The notes under the pieces are model-generated. The model had not been told where the DNA came from. It worked only from the letters and a program-made list of their open reading frames with translations, and made no database searches. Below, piece by piece: positions 1-8,706 of a stretch of 64,000 bases of DNA. Source of the stretch: Desulfomicrobium macestii (GTDB lineage: Bacteria; Desulfobacterota; Desulfovibrionia; Desulfovibrionales; Desulfomicrobiaceae); contig NZ_JADBGG010000008.1 in NCBI RefSeq assembly GCF_014873765.1, forward strand, positions 1 through 64,000, written 5' to 3'. Made by a program: the position numbers and the translations under genes. Positions within the stretch are counted from its first letter, which is position 1, and the number at the start of each line of letters is the position of its first letter.

Positions 1-323
1 ATAATTTTGGATCGTAACCCTTCCACCTGCATGACACGACGCACAGTCTCAAGACTACACGACAGACCCGCGTCTTCGACGAGGTCTCTGTGCACCTTTC
101 GATATCCGTAAATACCATTGCTTTGGCGATGGTAAAAGCGGACTGCCTCACGCAACGTCTCATTTCGAGTTGCCCGCCGGCTTTTTCGAGCGGACAACCA
201 TCCATAAAAACCGCTGGCACTGACTCTGGCCAGTTTGCACAGTAAATTTACAGGATATTGATCTCTCAGTGTTTTTATCCATGCGTACTTTACAGAGATT
301 CCTTGGCAAAGTACGCCGCAGCC
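1..323 (-). CDS. IS3 transposase OrfB (frameshift product), partial
   Basis: This is the N-terminal part of the DDE transposase of an IS3-type element, cut by the window edge. The frame lies -1 relative to orfA and stays open from the slippery site to base 1. It encodes the typical early OrfB stretch, including residues VSASGFYGW and GIYGYRKVHRDL. No in-frame ATG is seen near the junction, so expression is expected as an OrfAB fusion by -1 frameshifting. The catalytic DDE residues lie outside the window. Confidence 0.8.
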
Positions 324-577
324 TTTTTTAAAATCTCCACCTCCAAACGCAGACGGGCATTTTCTTCCCGCATAGCTTTAGCGTCCTGCGCGGCAGCATC
401 AGTGACTTCCGCCGCTGGAATCTCTCCGCTGGCACGGAATTGTCGGACCCAATCACGTACTGACCACGAACTGCAACCTAATTGCTCTCCGGCCACACGA
501 CACGAATACCCCAACTCGGTAACGAGCTTGACCGCAGATAATTTGAATTCTTTTGAATACTTGGCTGATCTTCCCAT
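290..577 (-). CDS. IS3 transposase OrfA (helix-turn-helix)
   Basis: This is a 95-residue OrfA of an IS3 element, the DNA-binding half of the transposase. It begins with the family hallmark YSKEFKLSAVKLV, followed by a helix-turn-helix around CSSWSVRDWV. A C-terminal leucine-zipper-like helix (EENARLRLEVEILKKA) mediates multimerisation in this family. The start ATG follows a GAGGAG-type ribosome site. Length and layout are normal for the family, so this copy could be functional if orfB is intact outside the window. Confidence 0.9.
   Translation of the reverse strand: MGRSAKYSKEFKLSAVKLVTELGYSCRVAGEQLGCSSWSVRDWVRQFRASGEIPAAEVTDAAAQDAKAMREENARLRLEVEILKKAAAYFAKESL
323..329 (-). promoter_or_regulatory. 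programmed -1 frameshift heptamer A_AAA_AAG
   Basis: On the minus strand the orfA codons aaa aag are preceded by a, giving the classical IS3 slippery heptamer near the end of orfA. Slipping back one base enters the open orfB frame and skips the orfA stop about 30 bases later. The heptamer is seen directly; its function follows from what is known of the IS3 family. Confidence 0.75.
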
Positions 578-625
578 GTGTGTCTCCTCATGAGCGGAAG
601 ATAACCTCTCAAGCCGTGTCCGTCA

Positions 626-690
626 TCCTTAAGGCAGTCCAGCGGACCGGATCGCGACCGCCCTGCCGCCCATTCTCTTCATCCTCCAAA
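626..690 (+). repeat. truncated structured-repeat element (right arm)
   Basis: The stretch ending GCGGACCGGATCGCGACC, plus its downstream flank up to about 690, is nearly identical to 913-952, the right end of the complete element at 753-926. The bases just before it (CCTTAAGGCAGTCCA) differ from that copy, as expected for the variable arm of a separate copy. Everything upstream is replaced by the IS3 element, so the insertion seems to have interrupted this copy. Confidence 0.6.
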
Positions 691-752
691 AAATTCCACG
701 AACACCACGCCTTTCCAATTCCCACCAACAACCGCCTCACACGTCGCACCAA

Positions 753-926
753 GCGGTCCGGTTCGTCCCGGTCAAGGCGCGCCGACTGTCTGATTGAGCC
801 AGGCATCGTTTGCTGAATCGTTGCCAAACGTCCGGCCCCGGCCTCGCGCGCCACCACGCAGCGGCTCAGCATTACGAGGCCCGCGAAAGAGTTTCGGCGG
901 GTCTTGACCGGGGCGGACCGGATCGC
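753..926 (+). repeat. structured repeat element, complete copy 1
   Basis: This 174-nt element has 33-nt outer arms at 753-785 and 894-926. They pair as 28 Watson-Crick pairs, 4 G-U pairs (on plus-strand RNA) and one mismatch. Inside lie a conserved left segment (786-811, containing GAGCCAGGCATCG), an imperfect inner stem (812-823 with 859-870) and a conserved right segment (871-893, containing TTACGAGGCCCGCGAA). The arm sequence differs from the other copies, but its position and length do not. No protein-coding function is suggested. I do not recognise the family. Confidence 0.8.
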
Positions 927-973
927 GACCGCCCTGCCGCCCATTCTCTTCCATCTCCACAAAAGCCCAGTCC

Positions 974-1002
974 AAAAAAAACGCGCCCCGGAAGGCGCGT
1001 TT
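974..1002 (-). terminator. rho-independent terminator of the chemoreceptor gene
   Basis: A nine-base stem (979-987 with 994-1002) sits just downstream of the minus-strand chemoreceptor gene. On that strand it is followed by a run of T residues. Confidence 0.8.
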
Positions 1003-1026
1003 CAAAAAACATTGAAGGAATAACTC

Positions 1027-2748
1027 CTAAAGCTTGAACTTCTTCACCAGTTGTTCCAGGGCTCCCGCCAACAGGGACAGGTTCTCCGAGCTCTGCTTGA
1101 GTTCGGTGCTGTTGCCCGAGATATGGCCGGAAGCGTCGCTGACCTGCACGATATCCTTGGCGATTTCACCAGTGACCATGGAGGCCTGGGACACGTTTTC
1201 GTTCACTTCCTGGATGCCAAGGGAAGCCTGGCCAACGTTTTCGGCAATCTCCCGGGTGGCGGCAGACTGCTGTTCCACGGCGGCGGCGATGGTGGAGACG
1301 AAGTCTCTCACCTCACCGATCACCGCCATGACCTGGGCGATCTCCTCCACGGTGGCGGAGGTCGAGGTCTGAATGCCTTCAATGCGCTGCCGGATCTCGT
1401 CCGTGGCCGTGGCGGTCTGGTTGGCCAGTTCCTTGATCTCGTTGGCGACGACGGCAAAACCCTTTCCGGCATCGCCTGCCCGGGCCGCCTCGATGGTGGC
1501 GTTCAGGGCCAGCAGGTTGGTCTGGGAGGAGATGGCGTTGATGGCCTCGGTAACCTTACCGATTTCCCTGGCCGCCACTCCCAGCTTGTCCACACGTTCC
1601 GAGGCCGAGGTGGCCTTGTCCACGGCCCGCATGGTCACCTCGCGGGTCTTGTCCGTGGTTCCGGCGATCTCATGGATGGTGGAACTCATCTCCTCGGCAG
1701 CGGCGGCCACGGTGCCCACGTTCACGGAGGCCTGCTCCATGGCGGCGGCCACGGTGTTCATGTTCGCGTTCATCTCTTCCGAGGCGGTGGCCACCGTGTT
1801 GGACTTCAAGGACAAGTCCTCGGCGTTTCTGAGCATTCCGTCGGACATGCGCTCCAGTTCCGCCGAGGAGCCCATAAGCACCTTGGCCCGCTGGGTGATC
1901 TCGGTCACGATGCCCCGCAGGCTGGACGCCATGTTGTTCAGATCTTTCTGCATCCGGCCCAGCTCATCGCCGCTGTCGATCTTGAGCTCTCCACTCATGT
2001 CGCCCGTGGCCATGCGCTTCAGGAATTCACCCGTGGATCGCAGCGGATTCAGGAGACTGGCCCTGACCAGCAACCAGCCGAGCACGCCCAGGATGATCAG
2101 GATGCCGACAGTCCATCCGCCCATGCTGAGGGCGGCCATTGTCACGGCCTCGTTCGCTTCCTTGAGGGAGGAAATGATGACGAACGCTCCGTGGACCTCG
2201 CCGGGCTTCCAGCCTTCCTTCACGCCGCCCGTCGGATCCTTTTCGCCCTTGGGATCGCCATGGCAGTACATGCAGTCCTCGGAGAGGCGGATGGGCTTGA
2301 AATAGAGCAGCCGGTCCTTCTCAACGATGACTTTCTCGGCCAGGTTCGTGCGCGAAAACTCGGTCAGGACTTCCCTCTCCAGGGCGCTTGGCGCATTTTT
2401 CGGATTGCGCGGACTTTCCTTGGGAACCCTGAATTCATAGCCGGCCTCGGCCGCCTTGGCCGCGGCCGTGTTCATGGCCGTGACGATGGGCACGGCCTGC
2501 AGGAGCTTCGCAGGATCGCTACGAAGTTCATCGAGGGGCCGAAGCACTCCAAGTTTGTGCTTGTGCGCCATGTCCTCGCGCACCGATTCGGCCATCATGA
2601 CCACGGATCGGCTTTCCTTCAGTCGTGCGCTGATCGCCGCCTCCTGGATGTCGCTGATGTGCAGATAGGCCATAACGACGGCCAGCAGGATGGGACCACA
2701 GAAGATGATCAAAAGCACCTTCCAGGTCAGGCTGAGGCGATACCACAT
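1027..2748 (-). CDS. methyl-accepting chemotaxis protein with haem-type sensor domain
   Basis: This inner-membrane chemoreceptor has a periplasmic sensor flanked by two membrane segments (about residues 9-30 and 210-235), then a HAMP domain and a methyl-accepting signalling domain. The signalling tip contains [18 protein letters not shown]. The sensor resembles the DUF3365/Tll0287-like family and carries one c-type haem motif, CMYCH, at about residues 159-163, so a redox or gas signal is likely. The start is set at 2748, seven codons inside the longest frame, because a CGGAG ribosome site lies 7 bases upstream. The gene stands alone with its own terminator. The ligand is inferred only from the family. 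Confidence 0.9.
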   Translation of the reverse strand: MWYRLSLTWKVLLIIFCGPILLAVVMAYLHISDIQEAAISARLKESRSVVMMAESVREDMAHKHKLGVLRPLDELRSDPAKLLQAVPIVTAMNTAAAKAAEAGYEFRVPKESPRNPKNAPSALEREVLTEFSRTNLAEKVIVEKDRLLYFKPIRLSEDCMYCHGDPKGEKDPTGGVKEGWKPGEVHGAFVIISSLKEANEAVTMAALSMGGWTVGILIILGVLGWLLVRASLLNPLRSTGEFLKRMATGDMSGELKIDSGDELGRMQKDLNNMASSLRGIVTEITQRAKVLMGSSAELERMSDGMLRNAEDLSLKSNTVATASEEMNANMNTVAAAMEQASVNVGTVAAAAEEMSSTIHEIAGTTDKTREVTMRAVDKATSASERVDKLGVAAREIGKVTEAINAISSQTNLLALNATIEAARAGDAGKGFAVVANEIKELANQTATATDEIRQRIEGIQTSTSATVEEIAQVMAVIGEVRDFVSTIAAAVEQQSAATREIAENVGQASLGIQEVNENVSQASMVTGEIAKDIVQVSDASGHISGNSTELKQSSENLSLLAGALEQLVKKFKL

Positions 2749-2826
2749 TATTATTACTCCGAAATTCATTTAAAGGTGAAGTCACGGCAGATCGAAAATA
2801 CATAAGCGGCCAACAACGGTGAAAAA

Positions 2827-4536
2827 TTATTCAGACAACGAGGTGAAAGCAAAAGCCTCCACGTCCACCAGTCCCCTGTCCGTCAGGCGCAGACGGGGAA
2901 TGACCGGCAGGGAAAGGAAGGAGAGCTGCATGAAGGGGTTGATGTTCTCCGGGCAGCCGAGTTCCCGGGCGCTGGCGTTCAGGTGATCCAGCCCGGCCGC
3001 GACCGTTTCGGGATCCTCATCGCTCATGAGCCCGGCCAGGGGCAGGGGCACCAGATTGAGCACCCAGCCGTCGCGCACGCAGACAAATCCGCCGCCGCAG
3101 TCGGCCAGGGCGCGCATGGCCAGGATCATGTCGCTGTCCGAGACGCCCGCCACGATCAGATTGTGGGAATCGTGGGCCACGGTGCCGGCGATGGCGCCGC
3201 TCTTGAGCCCGAGGCCCCGCACCAGCCCGAGCCCGACCCCGCCGCTGCTGCGATGCCGCTCGAAGACGGCCAGCTTGACCACGTCGGCATCCGGGTCCGC
3301 CATGATCATGCCATCGCGGACCAGAGGCTCGACCAGGTCCATCCCGGTCACGATCTGTCCAGGAATCGTGCGGATGACGCGAACTTTCTTCCCGGCGGCC
3401 GGGGCGGGCATGTCGAGGCAGGAGGATTTCATCTCCCCCAGGTGCACGCTTTTTGTCACGACGCGTTCCGTGGAGGCGGGCCGCCAGGATTGGGGACTGA
3501 TGGCCCGGCCGCCGAGGTAGGCCTGAAAAATGGAGAAGGATTCAAGGTCGTCGAGCAGCACGAAATCGGCCCGGTAGCCCGGCGCCACGGCCCCCCTGCG
3601 GCGCAGGCCGAAATAGCGCGCGGTGTTGATGGAGGCCATCTGGATGGCCCGCATGGGCGCAAGGCCCCGGCTCACGGCCAGCCGAATGGTGTGGTCCAGG
3701 TGTCCGTCCCGCAGCAGATCGTCGCAGTGGCGGTCGTCGGTGACCAGGGAGCAGTTCTGACTGTTGAAGTCGTTGATGAGCGGCAGGAGGTCGAACAGGT
3801 TCTTTTCGGAGCTGCCCTCGCGGATCATGACGTGCATGCCTGCGCGCAATTTTTCCAGGGCCTCCTCCAGATGGCAGGCCTCGTGATCGCTGCCGGGTCC
3901 GGCCAGGACGTAGGCGTTGAGGTCGAATCCGGACAGACCCGGAGCGTGCCCGTCAATGGGACGGTCTCCGGCCGCGAAGAGCTTGCCCATGACCTGAGGG
4001 TCCTGGTAGAGTACTCCGGGATAGTTCATCATCTCCGCCAGCCCCAGAATGCGGTCCGGATATTCCTTGAACATGGCCGCGATGTCCTGGGCGGTGATGA
4101 GCGCCCCGGCGGTCTCCAGATGCGTGGCCGGAACGCAGGAAGGCATCATGCAGCGGATATCGAGGGGCAGGTCGCGGGTGATCTCAAGAAGCCACCTGAT
4201 CCCGTCCAGTCCCAGAACATTGGCCAGCTCGTGCGGATCGCAGACGACCACGGCCGTGCCGTGGGAAGCCGCCACCTGCGCGAACCGGACAGGATCGAGC
4301 AGGGTGGACTCGATGTGGATGTGCCCTTCGACCAGGCCCGGGCACAGATGGCGCCCGCAGGCATCGACGACATCAAGGGCGTCGTATTCGCCAAATCCGA
4401 CCACCACTCCGTTCTTCACGCCAACGCTGCCGGGATGGATTTCCCCGGAGAGGACGTTGACCACCTGACAGTTTCGGATCAGCAGATCCACCGGGGTCTC
4501 GCCTCGGGCGGCATGTAAAAGGCTGTTCATGGGCAT
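2827..4536 (-). CDS. ade: adenine deaminase
   Basis: This enzyme hydrolyses adenine to hypoxanthine and ammonia in purine salvage. The 569-residue protein has the amidohydrolase metal motif GHIHIES at residues 71-77, later metal-site segments including DDRHCDD, and the C-terminal Ade region (GTVAHDSHNLIVAG). Length is normal for the long bacterial Ade family. The ATG at 4536 follows a GAGGTG ribosome site 6 bases upstream. It lies 36 bases downstream of the acyltransferase gene on the same strand and may be cotranscribed with it, although no pathway links them. Confidence 0.93.
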   Translation of the reverse strand: MPMNSLLHAARGETPVDLLIRNCQVVNVLSGEIHPGSVGVKNGVVVGFGEYDALDVVDACGRHLCPGLVEGHIHIESTLLDPVRFAQVAASHGTAVVVCDPHELANVLGLDGIRWLLEITRDLPLDIRCMMPSCVPATHLETAGALITAQDIAAMFKEYPDRILGLAEMMNYPGVLYQDPQVMGKLFAAGDRPIDGHAPGLSGFDLNAYVLAGPGSDHEACHLEEALEKLRAGMHVMIREGSSEKNLFDLLPLINDFNSQNCSLVTDDRHCDDLLRDGHLDHTIRLAVSRGLAPMRAIQMASINTARYFGLRRRGAVAPGYRADFVLLDDLESFSIFQAYLGGRAISPQSWRPASTERVVTKSVHLGEMKSSCLDMPAPAAGKKVRVIRTIPGQIVTGMDLVEPLVRDGMIMADPDADVVKLAVFERHRSSGGVGLGLVRGLGLKSGAIAGTVAHDSHNLIVAGVSDSDMILAMRALADCGGGFVCVRDGWVLNLVPLPLAGLMSDEDPETVAAGLDHLNASARELGCPENINPFMQLSFLSLPVIPRLRLTDRGLVDVEAFAFTSLSE

Positions 4537-4572
4537 GTATTCACCTCGACTGGTTTTGAATCCGACTTTGGC

Positions 4573-5442
4573 TCACGGCTGGGTTTTCCAGCGACGATGC
4601 ATCCAGAACCACTGCTCCGGGTAGCGAAGCACCATCTGTTCGACGGCCCCGGTATAAAAACGGCAGATCTGCTCGATCCGCTCCGCCCTGCTGCCTTCAA
4701 GAACGGCCGTGTCCAGGCTGGGCAGGGTCACGGCCCTAAACCGCCCCTGCGGCAGGCGGATAAGGAAAAAAGGCCAGACTTCGGCCTTGGCACGCAGGGC
4801 CAGAATGGCCGGGCCCTTGTTCACCGCCGCGGTCTTGCCCAGAAAGGGCAGAAACTGCGCCTCGGCGCGCTTGCAATTGTGATCGACCAGAAACGCGCAG
4901 AGCCCACCTCGACGCAGTTTGCCCAGGGCTTCGGTCGCGGCCTCGCGATGGGGAAGGACCCGTATCTTGCTCTGGGTGCGCATGTGCATCAAAAGATCGG
5001 CCAGGGCGGCATCCTTGGGCAGCCGGGCCACGACCTGGCAATCGGTCTTGGTGTTGAAGCGCTTGAGCACTCCGCCAAGCAGCTCCCAGCATCCAAGATG
5101 CGCGGTCACGCCCACGACGGGACGCTGCGTTGCGCCCATGCGCTCGAAGAGATCCGGATTCTCGTATTCGATGCGCTCCTCCAGGAAGCGGTGATCCATG
5201 TAGCGGGCGTGAAAAAGCTCCAGAAAAGAGCAGGCGCTGTGCCGGAAACTGGCTTTGGCGAGTTCCCTTGCCTCACTTTCCCCAAGGCCGAGGCGGTCGC
5301 GCATGCAGGCCGTGGTTTCCTTGCGCCTAGAAGGCAGGACGGCCCACATGAGTTTGCCGATACCGTTTCCCAAGGCATGCAGCCGCTCCAGCGATAATGA
5401 CGTGCCCAGGGGCAAAAAAGCGTTGTAGGCTATGTGTCTCAC
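4573..5442 (-). CDS. LpxL/HtrB-type lysophospholipid acyltransferase
   Basis: This 289-residue membrane-associated acyltransferase resembles the lipid A late acyltransferases (LpxL/LpxM family), which add secondary acyl chains to Kdo-lipid A at the inner membrane. The catalytic HX4E motif is HLGCWE at residues 115-120. The segment AILALRAKAEVWPFFLIR corresponds to the conserved region seen in the family. The start is a GTG whose first bases overlap the stop of the upstream gene (GTGA), so the two are probably translationally coupled. Which acyl chain or position it serves cannot be read from the sequence. Confidence 0.85.
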   Translation of the reverse strand: MRHIAYNAFLPLGTSLSLERLHALGNGIGKLMWAVLPSRRKETTACMRDRLGLGESEARELAKASFRHSACSFLELFHARYMDHRFLEERIEYENPDLFERMGATQRPVVGVTAHLGCWELLGGVLKRFNTKTDCQVVARLPKDAALADLLMHMRTQSKIRVLPHREAATEALGKLRRGGLCAFLVDHNCKRAEAQFLPFLGKTAAVNKGPAILALRAKAEVWPFFLIRLPQGRFRAVTLPSLDTAVLEGSRAERIEQICRFYTGAVEQMVLRYPEQWFWMHRRWKTQP

Positions 5443-6083
5443 AAGTTTTTTCCAAGAGAGTTCATGATCTGTTCAAGATGTTCGCACTGCCTTTGCATTT
5501 CCGCAGGATCGTCGCCAAGCTCGGGCAGGAAAACGGGATCGCCGTAGATGATGGTGCATCTGGAAAACGGCCAAGGCAGTTGAAATTTGTCCCAGGCGCG
5601 ATGAAAGACCTTTGCCCGGCTCATGACAGCCCGCACCGGCACGATGGGCGAACCGGCGTGCCGGGCCAGGAACACGGCCCCCGGCTTGACCTTGTGGCGC
5701 GGTCCGCGCGGCCCGTCCACGGTGAAAATGATGCCCACGCCCTGCTCGTCCATGACCCGCTTGGCGGCGATCAGGGCGCGCATGCCGCCGCGCGAACTGG
5801 AACCGCGCACGGACATGAAGCCGAAACTCTCCAGCACCCGGGCCAGGATTTCCCCGTCCTTGCTCTGACTGACCACACAGGCCATGCGCTCACCGGCATG
5901 GGCGGGAATAAGGGGAAAAATCTCGTCGTGCCAGAGCATGATCACGGGACGCTTGGCGCGCAGCTCCGGATCAGTGAAGACATCGGTATTGAGCCGCTCC
6001 ACACGCAAGGTCAAGTGCCACAGACGCACAAAAAAGGCCAAAACGGCACCAATCAACCTGGGGGAAACGGGAATCCGCACCAT
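5439..6083 (-). CDS. DUF374 lysophospholipid acyltransferase-like protein
   Basis: This 214-residue protein belongs to the DUF374 branch of the PlsC-like acyltransferase fold. It has an N-terminal hydrophobic segment, the motif WHDEIFPL at about residues 51-58, the loop SSRGGMRAL, and DGPRGPRHKVKPG. It overlaps the LpxL-like gene by 4 bases, and both probably act in lipid A or outer-membrane lipid biosynthesis. The start at 6083 is preferred over 6095 because the earlier ATG overlaps the GAGGAG ribosome site. Confidence 0.85.
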   Translation of the reverse strand: MVRIPVSPRLIGAVLAFFVRLWHLTLRVERLNTDVFTDPELRAKRPVIMLWHDEIFPLIPAHAGERMACVVSQSKDGEILARVLESFGFMSVRGSSSRGGMRALIAAKRVMDEQGVGIIFTVDGPRGPRHKVKPGAVFLARHAGSPIVPVRAVMSRAKVFHRAWDKFQLPWPFSRCTIIYGDPVFLPELGDDPAEMQRQCEHLEQIMNSLGKNL

Positions 6084-6214
6084 GCATCTCCTCATGTAAT
6101 CGGAATGGAATCGAATTTTTCGTTGGAAAGATAAAAAACGTATAGGTTTAAACGATTTGACCGGAACCCGGGGTCACGACAATCATCTGAAAAAAACAAA
6201 AAGGGAGTCTCACC

Positions 6215-6850
6215 ATGCCCATAGTTCTCAATTGCGAAAACGAACCATGCCCCAACCCCGTATTGCGTTGCAAGCGGCTTCTGGACGAGCAAACGCCCAA
6301 AATGATGGAAGTCATAGTCGACAACGAGGCAGCCATGGACAACGTCAGCCGCTATCTGGCCAGCAAGGGCATGCGCATAGACGAGACGCGCAAGGACGGC
6401 ACGCTGTGGACCATCAAGGCCTCTTCACAGGACCCGCAGGCATCAGCCTCGCAGGCCCCGCAAGCCTCGCAGGCCTCGCAGGACGGTCCGGAGAATGCGA
6501 AATCGTCCGACGCGGCCAAAATCCTGGTCTTTCTCACGTCAGACACCATGGGCGCGGGAGATGACACTCTGGGTTCCAGGCTGATGGGCAATTTCCTGAA
6601 CACCCTGCCGGAGCTTGGCGATACGCTGTGGCGCATCATCATGGTCAACGGGGCCGTTAAACTCGCCACGGCGACAAATCCGGCCGTGGAGGCGCTCAAG
6701 AAACTGGAGGCCGCGGGAGTGTCCATTCTGGTCTGCGGCACCTGTCTGGAATTCTTCAAGCTCATGGATCAAAAAGCGGTCGGACAGGTCACCAACATGC
6801 TCGACGTGGTCACCAGCCAGCAGGTCGCGGACAAGATTATCAGCTTGTAG
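6215..6850 (+). CDS. yedF: YedF-type selenium metabolism protein (TusA + DsrE domains)
   Basis: This 211-residue protein joins an N-terminal TusA-like domain with the CPxP motif (CPNP at residues 12-15) to a C-terminal DsrE-like domain (from about residue 100). An Ala/Ser/Gln-rich linker at about 70-95 joins them. This architecture defines the selenium-metabolism YedF family, often found where selenocysteine is used. Its exact reaction is not established; sulfur or selenium transfer is inferred. The ATG at 6215 has an AGGGAG site upstream. Nearby fdhD fits a selenoprotein formate dehydrogenase setting, but the genes are on opposite strands. Confidence 0.88.
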   Translation: MPIVLNCENEPCPNPVLRCKRLLDEQTPKMMEVIVDNEAAMDNVSRYLASKGMRIDETRKDGTLWTIKASSQDPQASASQAPQASQASQDGPENAKSSDAAKILVFLTSDTMGAGDDTLGSRLMGNFLNTLPELGDTLWRIIMVNGAVKLATATNPAVEALKKLEAAGVSILVCGTCLEFFKLMDQKAVGQVTNMLDVVTSQQVADKIISL

Positions 6851-6899
6851 GCGGTAGCCAAAAGTCCAGTATTCCTTCCAGACAATAAAAAAGGCAGGG

Positions 6900-6958
6900 A
6901 TCCCCTTCTTCAAGGGGATGACGACTTTTTGCAGTGACATCTTCAAGGGGATGACGTT
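6900..6958 (+). repeat. REP-like hairpin and short direct repeat after yedF
   Basis: The stem ATCCCC/GGGGAT (6900-6905 and 6914-6919) is followed by a T-rich stretch and probably ends yedF transcription. The unit containing CTTCAAGGGGATGACG is then repeated once about 37 bases later. It resembles a degenerate member of the REP-type repeats at 9217-9366. Confidence 0.5.
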
Positions 6959-6980
6959 TTTTTTGCAGCGACATCTTCGT

Positions 6981-7448
6981 TCATGAAGCGGGACTGTCTG
7001 GCGCTGACGGTGTCTTCATCCCACCTTCGGCCAGCGGCAGTCCCGCCTCTTTCCAGGCCAGAATCCCGCCGCGCAGATCGTAAACGCGCCTGAACCCCAG
7101 CTCATCCGCCATCCGCAGCACATGCGAACTGCGATTGCCGCTGCGACAGTACATGAAGATGGTCGCGTCGCGGTCCAGCTGTGCGAAACGTTCCCGGAAA
7201 TCCGAGGCGTAGTAGTCAAGCAGTGCAGCGCCTTCGATAAAGCCCTGACCGAATTCTCCCGGTGTGCGCACGTCGAGGATGAGGAAATCGGGGTTGTTCC
7301 GGTTTCGGCTCATCAGATCGACGGCGGCAGCGGGTTCGAGCAGTCGCTCATCCTGGGTCAGGCATCCGGCCGAGAAGACGAGCAGAATCCAGAAAACGGC
7401 CGCAAACACGCACTGCATGCCCACGAACCGGGTTTCGCGGGTGTTCAC
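6981..7448 (-). CDS. rhodanese-domain lipoprotein
   Basis: This 155-residue exported protein has a single rhodanese domain with the active-site loop YCRSGNRS (Cys about 101). The N-terminus is a lipoprotein signal with the lipobox LVFSAGC, so Cys 29 would be lipidated and the domain would sit in the periplasm. The start is taken as a GTG at 7448 that overlaps the fdhD stop (GTGA) and has CGGAG 8 bases upstream. An ATG at 7418 is possible but has a poor ribosome site and a shorter n-region. Coupling with fdhD suggests sulfur handling linked to formate dehydrogenase maturation; this is inference. Confidence 0.82.
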   Translation of the reverse strand: MNTRETRFVGMQCVFAAVFWILLVFSAGCLTQDERLLEPAAAVDLMSRNRNNPDFLILDVRTPGEFGQGFIEGAALLDYYASDFRERFAQLDRDATIFMYCRSGNRSSHVLRMADELGFRRVYDLRGGILAWKEAGLPLAEGGMKTPSAPDSPAS

Positions 7449-8239
7449 AGAATTCGCTCCGGAGCCGAGAAAATGGAAAAGCGGTTCTGGCGGGCGAAGC
7501 CGATCAGGGTCAGGTTCATTTCCCGAGCCAGGAGCACGGCCTGGTGAGTCGGGGCGCCCAGGGAAACCAGGATGGAAATGCCGGCCCTTCTGCCCTTGTG
7601 CACGATCTCCGAGGAAATGCGCCCCGAGGTGATCATGACCGTACGCCCGAGGTCCACGCCCAGCGCCAGGGCCCGGCCCACGACCTTGTCGGCGGCGTTG
7701 TGCCGCCCGACGTCGTCCCGGATGAGCTCCGGATCCTGTCCGTCCACGCTCAGCGCCACGGTATGCACGCCGCCCGTGGCGTGGTGCAGGTCCGAATAGC
7801 GGCGGAACCAGTTCGCAAGCTCCTGGACGCGCCCGGCGGGGAGGGTGAAGCCGAAAGGCATGGGCCCGCTTCCGGCCAGTTCCAGGGCGCTGGCGAACAT
7901 GACCCCCTTGCCGCAACCCGAGGTGAAGGTACGACGGGAGAGTTGCTCCGGGTCCACTGCACAGGCAAGGCTGACACGCACCGCCCAGACGGCCGGATCG
8001 ACCTCGCAGTCCAGAAAATCCTCGGGCCGGGCCAGCAATCCGGAAGTGTGCAGAAAGCCGCGCGCCAGATCGCCAAGATGTTCGGGGGTGCACATCAGGG
8101 TGGCGATTTCCGTATCCCGGGTCATGATGGTCACGGGCACTTCCGTGGCCACGACATCGGTCTCGTGCGCGAAACCGGCGGCCGTGACCTTGACGATATC
8201 CATCTGCACCAGAGGCTCTAAAGGCTGGGGGTCTGCCAT
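7445..8239 (-). CDS. fdhD: formate dehydrogenase accessory sulfurtransferase FdhD
   Basis: This 264-residue FdhD transfers sulfur from the cysteine desulfurase to the molybdenum or tungsten cofactor, making formate dehydrogenase active. Family signatures include TSGCGKGVMF with Cys about 109, DDVGRHNAADKV, and TSGRISSEIVHK. Only one cysteine is present in the loop where the E. coli protein has two. The ATG at 8239 follows a GGAG site; longer in-frame starts lie in the leader and lack a good site. It is coupled to the rhodanese lipoprotein downstream. No formate dehydrogenase subunit gene lies in this window. Confidence 0.93.
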   Translation of the reverse strand: MADPQPLEPLVQMDIVKVTAAGFAHETDVVATEVPVTIMTRDTEIATLMCTPEHLGDLARGFLHTSGLLARPEDFLDCEVDPAVWAVRVSLACAVDPEQLSRRTFTSGCGKGVMFASALELAGSGPMPFGFTLPAGRVQELANWFRRYSDLHHATGGVHTVALSVDGQDPELIRDDVGRHNAADKVVGRALALGVDLGRTVMITSGRISSEIVHKGRRAGISILVSLGAPTHQAVLLAREMNLTLIGFARQNRFSIFSAPERIL

Positions 8240-8706
8240 GGGGACTCCTGAGAAAAAATTGAAGAACTCCGCCGTCATCATCCGGAGGAGGCAACCCGGA
8301 ACGGCGAAAGAAGATGGGCACGGGGAATGTCCTACTTGCAGCCCGTCTCCTGTCAAGGCGAAGAATCGCGTTTCCGCCGGGGCACATGCAGTCAATGCAC
8401 CACGTCGACACCCTCTTGAAGAAGGCCTTCCATGTCTTTTCAACTACCCGAAAAGAATGGATTCCAACTTTCGCGAAAATGACTTTTCACAGCATCGCCT
8501 CACTGTTGGCAATAACCAATCGTAACAGATCCGAGCGCGACCTTCCGCTTCGTGACAAAGTTCACATTTGAGTCCTTGCCCTCCAGAAGCTAAGAATATA
8601 AAGAAAAAACTTTACCCGAGGGACACCCTGACCCGCTTTTAATTCCCCCACGACGAGGAGGAAAAGCGGCATGGGAATCAGATCTGGAACATTCAAGGAG
8701 GAAATG
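8240..8706. other. divergent intergenic region between fdhD and cytochrome c3
   Basis: This 467-base stretch has no convincing gene. On the fdhD side (8240-8400) it is GC-rich with several short inverted repeats and could form a structured leader. The middle (8428-8480) holds a degenerate REP-like sequence ending AAAATGAC. The cytochrome side is AT-richer, ending in the AAGGAGG ribosome site at 8695-8701. No promoter could be assigned with confidence. Confidence 0.5.

Larger units (their letters stand above)
1..625 (-). mobile_element. IS3-family insertion sequence, right part only
   Basis: This is the orfA-side end of an IS3-type element read on the minus strand; the rest lies beyond the left edge. 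orfA and the start of orfB are present in the usual order and are linked by a slippery heptamer. The outer end is placed at about 625 because the minus strand there begins TGACGGACACGG, with the TG start usual for IS3 ends, and the flanking DNA changes character beyond it. The other terminal repeat and the target duplication cannot be seen, so the exact boundary is inferred. Confidence 0.8.

Noticed and set aside
1051-4518. Long plus-strand open frames opposite the chemoreceptor and adenine deaminase
   Set aside because: His/Gly-rich nonsense translation typical of antisense frames in GC-rich genes; the minus-strand genes are secure.
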